Source: Nitrospira sp. (GTDB lineage Bacteria > Nitrospirota > Nitrospiria > Nitrospirales > Nitrospiraceae). Taken from it: 64,000 nucleotides of DNA. The stretch covers positions 1-64,000 of the forward strand of contig SWDN01000015.1 in NCBI GenBank assembly GCA_005116775.1. The letters run 5' to 3'. The notes below the pieces were generated by a model, which searched no databases, was not told the DNA's origin, and saw only the letters and a list, made by a program, of their open reading frames with translations. Below are positions 50,830-59,841 of this stretch, one piece after another (positions within the stretch are counted from its first letter, which is position 1; each line of letters starts with the position of its first letter). Position numbers and translations under genes: made by a program.

Positions 50830-52178
50830 TGTAGATAGCACATCATCTGTCCGGTTTAGGGTGGTCCCTCTAGGAGGGCCACTATGACGCGGGCACGGGT
50901 ACTACAGGAGGTGAGACAGATGCGGTTCGAGGAGCTCTATGAGCGGCGGCAGCAACGGATCTTGACGATGGCGGAGGCTGGCGAGATGCTGGGCGTAACC
51001 GAGCGGACCTTTCACCGCTGGAGTGGGCGCTATCATACGGAGGGGGCCGAGGGGTTGCAGGATCGACGGATCGGCCGGCTCTCGGGTCGCGCGGTGCCGG
51101 TCGACGAGGCGTTGCGTATGGTGACGTGGTATGAGACCCGGTACACCGGCTGGACCGTGAAGCATTTCCATGAGCGCTGGCAGACCGAGCATGGCGGGAG
51201 GCGGTCGTATAGCTGGGCCAAGAAGACGTTACAGGCCGCGGGACATGTGGTCCGGGCGCCCCGACGAGGGGCCCATCACAAGAAGCGACCTCGCAAACCC
51301 TTGCCGGGCATGATGCTGCACCTAGACGGCTCGACCCATGAGTGGGTGCCCGGCTGTCAGTGGGATTTGATCGTGACGCTGGATGATGCGACCAGCGAGC
51401 TCTATTCCGCTTTCTTCGTCGAAGAAGAAGGGACCCTGAGTAGCCTGCGCGGTCTGCGGGAGGTCATCGGGACGAAGGGGCTATTTAGTTCGCTCTATAC
51501 GGATCGGGGCTCCCACTACTGGCACACCGACGAGGCTGGAGGGAAAGTAGACAAGACCCGGCTGACGCAGGTGCATCGCGCCTTGCAGCAGTTGGGGGTG
51601 ACGCTGATTCCGGCCTATTCACCGGAAGCACGAGGCCGGTCGGAGCGCGCCTTCCGGACCCTACAGGACCGGCTGTCCAAAGAGCTGGCCCTGGGGGATC
51701 ACCGAGATGGCGGCGGCCAACCGGTACCTGACCGAGCGGTTCCTCCCCCAGCATAACAAGCGGTTTATGGTGCGGGCGACCGAACCGGGCACCGCCTTTA
51801 TCCCATTGGTCGGCCCGCACCTCGCCGAGATCCTCTGTGTGCAAGAGGAGCGGGTCGTGGCCAAGGACAACACCGTGCGGTATCAGGGCCTGAGCCTGCA
51901 GATTCCGCAGGATCCGCATCGGTTCCATTATGTGCAGGTCACGGTGCGGGTCCACGCCTATCCGGACGGGACCTTGGCCGTGTTCCATGGCCCCCGGTGT
52001 TTAGCCCGCTACCACGCGGAGGGCCAGCTGATCGAGACCGGACAGGCCCACCCAGGCCCGACCCACAGTCGAACGTTCCGCCGATCGTTCATCCTAGGCC
52101 AACGGTACGCGACAGAATTTCGGCGCACGGCTGAAAGACTCGAAGAGAAGAACCGGACAAGTTAACTTGCTATCTACA
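50830..52178 (+). mobile_element. ISNCY-like insertion sequence with a 16-base target duplication
   Basis: 1349 bases. Ends TGTAGATAGCA and TGCTATCTACA are perfect inverted repeats, with TGTCCGGTT also matching further in. The 16-base sequence GTGGTCGCTGTTCGGT flanks it directly on both sides (50814-50829 and 52179-52194). Long duplications are known for the IS1202 group of ISNCY. Confidence 0.85.
50884..52165 (+). pseudogene. ISNCY-family transposase with a frameshift
   Basis: The first frame (from ATG at 50884) has a helix-turn-helix (MAEAGEMLGVTERTFHRW) and the integrase core with MMLHLDGSTHEWVPG, SLYTDRGSHYWHT and AYSPEARGRSERAF. After LSKELAL the family reads on into MAAANRYL, but a run of five G at 51693-51697 shifts the frame. 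Removing one G restores it to the end at 52165 (PDGTLAVFHGPRCLARY). This is either a loss of function, a read error or programmed slippage on the G-run. Confidence 0.85.
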
Positions 52179-52234
52179 GTGGTCGCTGTTCGGTCACTCT
52201 CGTGGAGGGATGCCGGTGTCCTCGCCCAATCAGT

Positions 52235-52245
52235 TATGCTAGACT
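52235..52245 (+). promoter_or_regulatory. Shared TATGCTAGACT element, copy 2
   Basis: Lies 31 bases before the lipoprotein start at 52276. Identical to copy 3 at 53365, and close to copy 1 at 34188. Confidence 0.45.
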
Positions 52246-52275
52246 ACCCATCGGCATACATTGTACGAGTCGGCT

Positions 52276-53202
52276 ATGTCTCATTATCCACGGTTCGCGT
52301 ATCTCCTCTTTGCCGGAATGACTCTGGTCTTGTCTGCCTGCGCGACGGGACCTGATCTAGACCTCACGCTCCATGAGTCCGATCGCGGAACGGTGTACGT
52401 GGAACGGATTCCCGATCGGTCTTTTCAAGCCGCCCACCCCGTTACAGTATCGGCAGAGACGATGGCTCGTGTCCTTCGTGGTATCGTCGTCCAAGATGGC
52501 CGAGGGATCGTGGGGAAGCCGGCCGTCGGCAAACCGGAGGCCGTTCGAGCATTTGGGGACGACGATGTTGAATACCTGGCTCCGCTCCTGGCCGAAGGGC
52601 TCACCAGAGCCGCATCGGACCAACAGGTCGGCTTTCGTGTCGTCAAAATCGGCGCACCGACCCAATTGCAATTCGCCGGAGCGGTCTTTTGTGTATCCGA
52701 TGTCCGTTCCCCCGGTGTCTGTGAGTCAGAACAGTCAGAGGCAAAAACATCCATTGAAGCGACGGGTGGTTCGCTCTATGCCTACAATCGATCGCTGTAT
52801 CTAACCTTGACCGAGTATCGCCACCGGACCGATCGAACCGAATCGACAAGCATGGCTCATCGGCAACCTTTCAATCTATCCGGATTGTCCAACCGCACGG
52901 TGCACTTCATCCCGGAATCCGCAAAACGGCCGGATACCTATCGAACCGCGCGCACAACGGACGCCACTCTCATGATCGACTACAGCCTACTTGCCACTAT
53001 GCCTGCTGCATTGGATCTGCGACCGACGTCTGCTCAATCGCCGATGCCTACGAAGGGAGCTCCCACTCAACGAGATGCCGATGTGGACGAGCTTCGGAAG
53101 GAGATGCAAGAGATCAAGAAGAAGCTTGCCGACCAAGAAGAGGAGCGGATACGTTCCACCTCCTCAACCGCTCCAAAGCCTGCACCTCGATCGACTCCTT
53201 AG
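52276..53202 (+). CDS. Putative lipoprotein, paralogue 2
   Basis: 308 residues from ATG at 52276 (MSHYPRFAYLLFAGM); an earlier TTG is unlikely. The lipobox is LSAC near residue 18. The middle (LHESDRGTVYVERIPDRSFQ, TMARVLRGIVVQDGRG, YLAPLLAEGLTRAASDQQVGFRV) is about two-thirds identical to the next gene. The C-terminus is a charged coiled coil (DELRKEMQEIKKKLADQEEER) and a Pro/Thr-rich tail. Function unknown; probably envelope-attached. Confidence 0.75.
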   Translation: MSHYPRFAYLLFAGMTLVLSACATGPDLDLTLHESDRGTVYVERIPDRSFQAAHPVTVSAETMARVLRGIVVQDGRGIVGKPAVGKPEAVRAFGDDDVEYLAPLLAEGLTRAASDQQVGFRVVKIGAPTQLQFAGAVFCVSDVRSPGVCESEQSEAKTSIEATGGSLYAYNRSLYLTLTEYRHRTDRTESTSMAHRQPFNLSGLSNRTVHFIPESAKRPDTYRTARTTDATLMIDYSLLATMPAALDLRPTSAQSPMPTKGAPTQRDADVDELRKEMQEIKKKLADQEEERIRSTSSTAPKPAPRSTP

Positions 53203-53330
53203 CTCGCGGCTCTCAATCTTCCCTGGCAGACCGAATCTATTCCCTGTGAAAACCTCTTCATCGATCAGCTTCTGTCGAGCGCATCAGAGAGTCTTTGGCG
53301 AAGAAGGATTGCCTGGTGACTTCAGCGGGT

Positions 53331-53361
53331 GACACAGGCTTATCGGCTGATAGCCTGTGTC
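53331..53361 (+). terminator. Hairpin between the two lipoprotein genes
   Basis: GACACAGGCTTATC / GATAGCCTGTGTC with a GGCT loop and one bulge, directly before the TATGCTAGACT of the next gene. It probably ends the first gene's transcript or shields the second promoter. Confidence 0.5.
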
Positions 53362-53364
53362 GAT

Positions 53365-53375
53365 TATGCTAGACT
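53365..53375 (+). promoter_or_regulatory. Shared TATGCTAGACT element, copy 3
   Basis: Lies 30 bases before the lipoprotein start at 53405, at the same spacing as copy 2. Confidence 0.45.
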
Positions 53376-53404
53376 GCGGGGCGATCCACCTTTCAAGGCC
53401 TACG

Positions 53405-54253
53405 ATGTCTCATCGTCCACGACTCGCTCTTGCCCTACTGACTGGAATTACCTGGGCCTTGTCTGCTTGCGCGACAGGACCTGAGTTGGACCTCAGAATA
53501 CATGAGTCAGACCGCGGAGCGGTGTACGTGGAACGAATTCCCGATCGTTCGTTCCAAGCCACTCACCCCATCACGGTATCGGTAGATACGATGGCCCGGG
53601 TTCTTCGCGGCGTGGCCGCCAAGGAGAACCGAGGGCTATTCGGAAACTTGATCATTGGACGGCCGGAAGCCGTTCCGGTATTTAGGGACGAGGATGTTGG
53701 GTTCCTGGCGCCGCTCCTCGTTGAAGGACTCGCTAGGGCTGCATCGGACCAGCAGGTAGGATTTCGCGTCGTTCAACCGGAGGTGACGGAATCGACACGA
53801 GGCTCACTCTATGCTTCACGACAGTCCCTGTACCTGACTGTACCCTGGCTCATCTCACTCTCCAGGAATGGAGCCGACGAGCCAACGCTACCACCCACCG
53901 TTATCTTTACCCCTGAGTCGGCAAAACGGCCGGACAGTTATCGTGACGCGTGCTCGACCGAAATGACACTGGTCATCGACTATGGCCTACTCGCGTCACT
54001 CTCCGCCGATTCAGAGGCGCCATCACCAGTTCACGTCCTCACCGGTGAACCAGCGGCTCTGACTGGACGAACCACCGCTCCGGCGCCGACAACGGAGACA
54101 CTGCAAACGCCTACTCAGCCTAGCGAGCGTGAATGGAATGACATGAGAAAAGAGCTGCGCGATCTCAAACGGCAGTTAGCCGGGCAGGAAGCTGAACGAA
54201 CGCCGCAGAAGCACAATGGATCTTCCAAGCAGACCCAGCCGGTGACTCCTTAA
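53405..54253 (+). CDS. Putative lipoprotein, paralogue 3
   Basis: 282 residues from ATG at 53405 (MSHRPRLALALLTGI). The lipobox is LSAC. It shares the ESDRGAVYVERIPDRSFQA and FLAPLLVEGLARAASDQQVGFRVV blocks with paralogue 2, but lacks a cysteine-containing insert of about 25 residues found there. The tail is a coiled coil (NDMRKELRDLKRQLAGQEAER). It looks like a tandem duplicate of the preceding gene, converging on the ANTAR gene. Confidence 0.75.
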   Translation: MSHRPRLALALLTGITWALSACATGPELDLRIHESDRGAVYVERIPDRSFQATHPITVSVDTMARVLRGVAAKENRGLFGNLIIGRPEAVPVFRDEDVGFLAPLLVEGLARAASDQQVGFRVVQPEVTESTRGSLYASRQSLYLTVPWLISLSRNGADEPTLPPTVIFTPESAKRPDSYRDACSTEMTLVIDYGLLASLSADSEAPSPVHVLTGEPAALTGRTTAPAPTTETLQTPTQPSEREWNDMRKELRDLKRQLAGQEAERTPQKHNGSSKQTQPVTP

Positions 54254-54288
54254 GACCTGCCCCGGGGATAGGCGACGCTCTTCTTCTG

Positions 54289-55554
54289 TTATCCCCGATG
54301 TTTCTCAGCCCGCTGGTCGAGCTCTCCGGCCAAGAGCACGGCCTCGGCTATTTCACGCATCGATTTCCTGAAATCCATGCTCTGCCGCTGGATAAGCTTG
54401 AAGGCCTCTTCTTCGGTTAATTTCTTCGAGCGCATGAGATAGCCTTTGGCCCGCTCCATGAGCTTCCGAACGGCCAGGGCCTCCTGCATCTCGTGAGACT
54501 TCTCGATCAAAGTCGTGTGCTCAATGGCAATGGCGGCCTGATTGGCGATCGCCTGAAGCAACTTGACCTCTTCGCTGGTGAAGACGTGCGGAGCGGATGT
54601 GTAACTATTGATCACGCCCAGCGCTTTATCCCGCACCATCATCGGAACCGACAGCAAGGAGCACAGCCCTTCCTTCTTGGCCATCTCCGGATACATATAG
54701 TCTCGCTCTGTGGACACATCGAGCACGATGATCGGCCGGCGTTCTTTCACGGCGCGGCCGATGATACTCTGCCCAACCTTCAGGTTCGGCTTGCGGCGAT
54801 ATTGTTCGCTGAGGCTTTGTGTCGAGGCGATTCGCAGCTCCCCGCTGGCTTCGTCCAAAAGCATGATCGAGCAGATCTTGGAGTTCATCATTTGCGCAGT
54901 CATGGTCACCAACAGCTCAAGCACATCTTTGATCAACCGGTTGGACGCCACCGTTTCCGAAACTTGCGACAGCGTTTCCACCTGTAAGGCTTTGCGTTGC
55001 ATTTGATCGTAGAGCCGCGCATTTTCGATCGCCCCTCCGACTTGATTGGCGATGGTCGAGAGCAGCGCAATCTCATCGGGCTGATAGCGTTTGGGACGCT
55101 TATGTTGGACATTGATCACACCGACCACTTCTTTTTTAGCCATAATCGGAACAGACACAAAGGCTTGATAGCGGTCTTCAGGAAGGTTGTGAAAGAACTT
55201 GAACCTCGGATCGTCGTTCGCATTACTCGGAATGATCACGCGCGTCCGCTCCTGAGCGACCCACCCGGTGATGCCTTCTCCTAAGCCGATCGTAATGCGG
55301 CCAATCAGTTTCGGATGAGGGTTTTTCGACGCCCGAAGAATCAGTTCATCTTGGCTGTCCGACAAGAGATAGAGAAGGCAGGCATCCGCCTTCGTAACCT
55401 CGACGACGACGTCGACGATATGTTTGAGAATCGCTTCGAGATCCAGCTGGTTGCTGATCGACGCAGAAATCCGATGGAGCACATCGACTTCGCGTGTTTT
55501 TTCGCGCAGTGCCTGCTGGAGGTGAGCCACAGATAGCGTACGTTTGGTCGTCAT
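54289..55554 (-). CDS. GAF-GAF-ANTAR RNA-binding antiterminator
   Basis: 421 residues. A short coiled coil (HLQQALREKTREVDVLHRI), then GAF 1 (about 30-180; GLGEGITGWVAQERTRVII, VPIMAKKEVVGVINVQHK) and GAF 2 (about 200-345; VGQSIIGRAVKERRPIIVLDV, VPMMVRDKALGVINSY). The last 60 residues form an ANTAR domain: AVRKLMERAKGYLMRSKKL, TEEEAFKLIQRQSMDFRKSM, REIAEAVLLAGEL. ANTAR domains bind dual-hexaloop RNA and stop terminators from forming. Two such leaders lie in this window. The GAF ligand is unknown. The gene follows aroB by six bases. Confidence 0.92.
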   Translation of the reverse strand: MTTKRTLSVAHLQQALREKTREVDVLHRISASISNQLDLEAILKHIVDVVVEVTKADACLLYLLSDSQDELILRASKNPHPKLIGRITIGLGEGITGWVAQERTRVIIPSNANDDPRFKFFHNLPEDRYQAFVSVPIMAKKEVVGVINVQHKRPKRYQPDEIALLSTIANQVGGAIENARLYDQMQRKALQVETLSQVSETVASNRLIKDVLELLVTMTAQMMNSKICSIMLLDEASGELRIASTQSLSEQYRRKPNLKVGQSIIGRAVKERRPIIVLDVSTERDYMYPEMAKKEGLCSLLSVPMMVRDKALGVINSYTSAPHVFTSEEVKLLQAIANQAAIAIEHTTLIEKSHEMQEALAVRKLMERAKGYLMRSKKLTEEEAFKLIQRQSMDFRKSMREIAEAVLLAGELDQRAEKHRG

Positions 55555-55560
55555 AGAGCG

Positions 55561-56730
55561 TTACTTTCCTGCGCGAGCCTTGCGGCGGACAGGATGCTTG
55601 GGTGCTCCTCGCCCGCTCGACGATCGATTCCCGTGCCCTCGCTTAGTCTGGAGCCACGCCGCACAGACTTCCTTCTCGATCGGCTGCATGACCACTTTTC
55701 CAATCCGCACTGGCCAGACCCCGATAACCTGCCCACCGGTGACCTTTTTGTCATGTTGCATCGCGCCCCAGAGGGACGTAAAGGATGCATGTGACATTTG
55801 GTCGCACAACCCGGCACGCTGGACTAAACTTTTGATCCGCTCGACAACATCTCGCCCGCAAAGCCCCATGTGACAAGCCAAATCCGCCTCTTGGACCAAC
55901 CCAATCCCTACCGCTTCTCCATGGATCAGCCCACGATAACCCGAAAGGGACTCTAATGCATGCCCAATTGTGTGGCCGTAATTGAGAATGCGCCGGCGGT
56001 CCGACTCTCGCTCATCCGTAACAACCACCTGCGCTTTGATCTCACAAGATCGTTTGATCGCGCGGATCACCGGCTCTTCATCGAGTTTCAATAGCGCAGG
56101 AATTTTCTGCTCCAGAAAGCCGAAAAACTCCTCATCGGCGATCACGCCGTATTTGATTACTTCGGCGAGGCCAGCAATCCACTCGCGGCGTGGAAGAGTA
56201 CGCAACGTGAGCGGATCGATCAATACCGCGCGCGGTTGGTGAAAGGCTCCGATGAGATTTTTGCCTAATCGATGATCGACACCGGTCTTACCCCCGACAC
56301 TCGAATCGACCTGCGCCACCAGGGTCGTCGGCACTTGCACAAACGGGATTCCTCGTTGATAGACTGCGGCTGCAAAGCCGGCGATATCACCAACCACTCC
56401 GCCACCCAAGGCCAACAAGAAAGACTGACGTTCGAACTTCTGTCTCGCCAAGGCATCAAGGATCTTGGCCATTGTGCTGAGCGTCTTTGCCCGCTCCCCC
56501 GGCGGCAAAATAATCGGTGTCGGGTCGTATCCTGCCTTGCAAAGTGAACGGAGAACAACCTGAAGATAGCGTCTTGCCACATGCCGATCTGTCACCACCC
56601 CGATTTTCGGAGAAGTAGTGAGTGCTCGAAGCCTCTCGCCCACCGTAGCAAGTAACCCAGGATGCAGGACGATGTCGTAACTTCGCTCTTCCAAGGTTAC
56701 GGGAACAATCTGTTCTGCCACACCAACCAT
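55561..56730 (-). CDS. aroB: 3-dehydroquinate synthase
   Basis: 389 residues, slightly long because of a basic tail (GHGNRSSSGRGAPKHPVRRKARAGK). It closes the ring in the shikimate pathway. Seen: the NAD-binding LALGGGVVGDIAGFAAAVYQRGIPFVQVPTTLVAQVDSSVGGKTGV block and the metal ligands in GHTIGHALESLSGYRGLIHGEAVGIG. It is followed by the ANTAR gene in the same direction. A promoter candidate lies about 70-100 bases upstream. Confidence 0.96.
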   Translation of the reverse strand: MVGVAEQIVPVTLEERSYDIVLHPGLLATVGERLRALTTSPKIGVVTDRHVARRYLQVVLRSLCKAGYDPTPIILPPGERAKTLSTMAKILDALARQKFERQSFLLALGGGVVGDIAGFAAAVYQRGIPFVQVPTTLVAQVDSSVGGKTGVDHRLGKNLIGAFHQPRAVLIDPLTLRTLPRREWIAGLAEVIKYGVIADEEFFGFLEQKIPALLKLDEEPVIRAIKRSCEIKAQVVVTDERESDRRRILNYGHTIGHALESLSGYRGLIHGEAVGIGLVQEADLACHMGLCGRDVVERIKSLVQRAGLCDQMSHASFTSLWGAMQHDKKVTGGQVIGVWPVRIGKVVMQPIEKEVCAAWLQTKRGHGNRSSSGRGAPKHPVRRKARAGK

Positions 56731-56796
56731 GGTTACCGATAGCCTCTATTGGCCGACCATATCAGGCGCCCATTCGACTCTGTTTGATTTGAGCAC

Positions 56797-56826
56797 TAGA
56801 TACACGAACGACTTCGCCTATGGCAA
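56797..56826 (-). promoter_or_regulatory. Candidate promoter of aroB and the ANTAR gene
   Basis: Minus strand TTGCCA (56826-56821), an 18-base spacer and TATCTA (56802-56797). Confidence 0.45.
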
Positions 56827-57235
56827 TGCTGAATTGCGAAAGGAATCATCGGGAGGGGATGGTACCACAATGACTGGAAAACTAGAAGGTTTTAGGCAAG
56901 GCTCGAAATCAATAGATCGTATTTTATAGCCTCAGACGCACCTGTTTTAGATTTACTGGAGATCGCCGGTCGCTGGTTAATATCACAGCCAGATTTTGTT
57001 GGAAATGCACGGAAGACTGGAGGGAGGGGATGCATTGGGGCAGTCGTGGCAACGCATCAACGGTGAACACTCACCACGCGAGAGTTCCTCATCAGTGAAG
57101 AATTCAAATGACCGTTTTTGCCAGGCTGAAAAAACGATATGCGATCACTAACTATCCATTTTTTTTGCGGCGCACACATATCTGGCGCTTTATGCACCAT
57201 GTTCCGTGACCCACGAAAATTTTTTCAACACGTTA
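56827..57235. other. Gene-free region between aroB and pilQ
   Basis: About 400 bases, richer in A and T near 57120-57235. No ORF or clear RNA was recognised. Short stretches such as GCGCCGCAAAAAAAATGG may belong to a weak terminator after pilQ. Confidence 0.4.
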
Positions 57236-59182
57236 CTAGCTGGTCTTGACAATAGAAGGCGTTAAGAAGATGAGCAGCTCTTGTTTTGACACAGCCTCAG
57301 TTTTCGTTTTGAAAAGCCATCCCAGAACAGGTACACGAGAGAGGTAGGGAATACCGGCTACACTGTTGTTCTGCGAGTCGATAAAAACCCCGCCAATCAC
57401 CATGGTCTCGCCATCGCGGATATTGACCTGGGTAGTGGCTTCACGGCGATCGATACTGGGACCAGCCGGATTGCTTCGTGCGCCGACTGCATTTCTTGTT
57501 GCGCGAACCTTCATCATGATGAGCTTACCGACTTCCTTGGGGTCTCTTGAGGTAATCTGAGGTGTCACAGTCAGTTCCAAGTTGGCATCCACAAAGGTCG
57601 TCTGAGTTCCTTGGAGGGAGGTTGTCTGGAACGGAATCGACTCCCCTTGTGAGATTTTGGCCTCTCGCTTGTCCAAAGTCGTAACCTTCGGTGAGGCGAT
57701 GACTTTACTCAAACCGAGCAACTCACCTGCCGACAACCGTACATCCAACAGCGCTCCATCTGTTCTCCCAATCGTGAAGCCAGCACCAGGAGTTGCCACC
57801 AACCCTCCGACCGTGGCAGGAAGATTGACCAGAAAATTCGATGTTTGAGCCCCAAATGTTCCAGTATTACCCGTCCTGAAGTTCGCCACAGCATTAGACC
57901 CGAGCTGGTTCACATTCTGGATACCCCATTGAACCCCCAATGAACGAGAATAGGTCGTATCGGCTTGCACAATCCTGGCTTCGATTTGAACTTGCGGCAC
58001 TTCGAGATCGAGCCCATCGACCAACTGTTTCATTATCCCAATCTTACTTTCTGTATCTCGGACGATTAAGGCATTGGTCCCCAAACTGAATTGCATCAAC
58101 CCTCTCGGACTCAAATACTGCCGCAGCGAAGTCATGAGTTCCTGTGCTTGGAGGTTTCTAACGTAGAACACCCGATCAACCAGTTCCTCTGCTTTCACCT
58201 TAGCATCCTTCGCTTGCGCTTCTTCAGTCTCCTGTTTAGCGATGTTCGCCAGCGAATCGATCCACAAAATATTGCCCTGTCTGATCTTGCCCAGCCCGTT
58301 CATCTTCAAAATCATATCGAGGGCTTGATCCCAGGGCACACTCACAAGCTTCATCGTGACCTTGCTCTTGACCCCTTCACCGACGACCATGTTAAAGCCG
58401 CTTACTTCAGCAATGAGGCGCAGCACGTTACTGATGTCGGCCTGCTGGAAGTCGAGCGATATGCGTCGGCCAACATAACGCGTTTCCCCAACGACCAGAT
58501 CTTCCTTCGGCAAGCTTTTCTCGCCATTATCAGGCTCGGAGGTCATCTGAACAGGCTGCACGTGAAAGTTCGTCGAAGACCGATGAACCGCTGCCATGGC
58601 CCGCCTGGCTCCCCGAGAGGTGGTATCGGCCTGGACCGGCAACATAATAGAATTCTCCGGCTGTATAATTTTGACCGCCTCGCCACGGTGCGAATCTGTA
58701 TCTACGCCTACCTCCGCACCTGTGCCTTTTCGAAGCGTCACGGTAAGATTTGCGCCCTGCGGTTCGACAGAGTAGGTCGCCGATCCTGCCACATCCAATA
58801 CTACCCGCACTCTATCGGCATGATAACCCAGACGCACTTGCTTCAACATCTGGTGATTGACCGCGATGACCGGCTCGTGTAGGGCAGAAACCACGCCGGG
58901 AATGTCGATCATGAGACGCCGTTCATCAAGGCGTGTCACCTCGTGAGCCAGTCTGCCATCACCTGAGATGACGACACGGATATCGTCCATGCCTCGCTGA
59001 ACATCTACGCGAGTCACGGTCTGCGCCTGCTTTTCCTTCAAGATCGCGGGCGAGCCAATGTCGATCATGGGAATGTCGGTTGATGCCCCTACCAGCGGTA
59101 TGGCCATTGGGACCGTGAGCGCTCCCACCGCAGAGAGCATGCGAACGAATGCTGTGGTTGTCGGGGTCAGCTTAGGTATCAT
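57236..59182 (-). CDS. pilQ: Type IV pilus secretin
   Basis: 648 residues with a signal-like N-terminus. An AMIN domain (about 55-160, VDVQRGMDDIRVVISGDGR) comes first, then an STN/secretin-N region (RRISLDFQQADISNVLRLIAEVSGFNMVVGEGVKSKV) and the secretin core (RIVQADTTYSRSLGVQWGIQN, IASPKVTTLDKREAKISQGESIPFQT, VFIDSQNNSVAGIPYLSRVPVLGWLFK). It forms the outer-membrane ring through which the pilus passes. Last gene of pilMNOPQ; it overlaps pilP by 4 bases. Confidence 0.95.
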   Translation of the reverse strand: MIPKLTPTTTAFVRMLSAVGALTVPMAIPLVGASTDIPMIDIGSPAILKEKQAQTVTRVDVQRGMDDIRVVISGDGRLAHEVTRLDERRLMIDIPGVVSALHEPVIAVNHQMLKQVRLGYHADRVRVVLDVAGSATYSVEPQGANLTVTLRKGTGAEVGVDTDSHRGEAVKIIQPENSIMLPVQADTTSRGARRAMAAVHRSSTNFHVQPVQMTSEPDNGEKSLPKEDLVVGETRYVGRRISLDFQQADISNVLRLIAEVSGFNMVVGEGVKSKVTMKLVSVPWDQALDMILKMNGLGKIRQGNILWIDSLANIAKQETEEAQAKDAKVKAEELVDRVFYVRNLQAQELMTSLRQYLSPRGLMQFSLGTNALIVRDTESKIGIMKQLVDGLDLEVPQVQIEARIVQADTTYSRSLGVQWGIQNVNQLGSNAVANFRTGNTGTFGAQTSNFLVNLPATVGGLVATPGAGFTIGRTDGALLDVRLSAGELLGLSKVIASPKVTTLDKREAKISQGESIPFQTTSLQGTQTTFVDANLELTVTPQITSRDPKEVGKLIMMKVRATRNAVGARSNPAGPSIDRREATTQVNIRDGETMVIGGVFIDSQNNSVAGIPYLSRVPVLGWLFKTKTEAVSKQELLIFLTPSIVKTS

Positions 59183-59772
59183 TCTGCGCCCTCTTTCGGG
59201 TGAAGGAGCTTGACATATTCCCGCTCCTGTTTGCTTCCGTACACATCTGTAAACCGCTCTTGCACCACAATACCTTTCTCCGTCACGGCACTTACCACGC
59301 CATTGTTGGGGCCGACTCGCGTACCTCGACGCACCGTATAGCCATTTCCATCAGGAGTCTGAACCATGGCCGTATAGCCATAGGCCCCCCAAATCACAGC
59401 AATCAGGTTCATCTCCGTGAGCCCGACCCGCTGGAGCGGAGGCAACGTGGGATCGATTGGTCCAAGTCCCAACTGTTGTAACACCGGCGCAAACGGATCG
59501 CGCCGCCCTGAAGGATCATAGGAATGTGCACTCATCGGCTCCAACGTTGGATTGGGTGGAACCGATTGAGAAATCCCATCGACGGCAGTCTCGGCTGACG
59601 TTGAAGACGATGCGTGCCTCGGCACGTCGTTGAGAGAAGGCGCTTTTAAGGAATCCTGCCGCATTGGGCTAATTTGTCCCAGATGAGAACTGAGACTTGG
59701 CTCAGCAAAGGCCTGATTACCTATGGCAAGTAGTCCCACACACCCAATCAGAATTATGCCTGTTATCTTCAT
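59179..59772 (-). CDS. pilP: Type IV pilus assembly protein PilP
   Basis: 197 residues from MKITGIILIGCVGLLAIG, a signal peptide ending AFA; a start at 59805 adds 11 unlikely residues. The PilP mark is YDPSGRRDPFAPVLQQ, followed by a small beta domain (LNLIAVIWGAYGYTAMVQTPDGNGYTVRRGTRVG). It links the PilNO complex to the PilQ secretin in the periplasm. The residues between signal and domain are Ser/Pro-rich. Confidence 0.9.
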   Translation of the reverse strand: MKITGIILIGCVGLLAIGNQAFAEPSLSSHLGQISPMRQDSLKAPSLNDVPRHASSSTSAETAVDGISQSVPPNPTLEPMSAHSYDPSGRRDPFAPVLQQLGLGPIDPTLPPLQRVGLTEMNLIAVIWGAYGYTAMVQTPDGNGYTVRRGTRVGPNNGVVSAVTEKGIVVQERFTDVYGSKQEREYVKLLHPKEGAE

Positions 59773-59841
59773 GGTCAACCGCCAGTTCTCACAGATGACA
59801 TTCACGGGTCACGACCTTGAACGGGCCCAAGCGTTTGCGCC

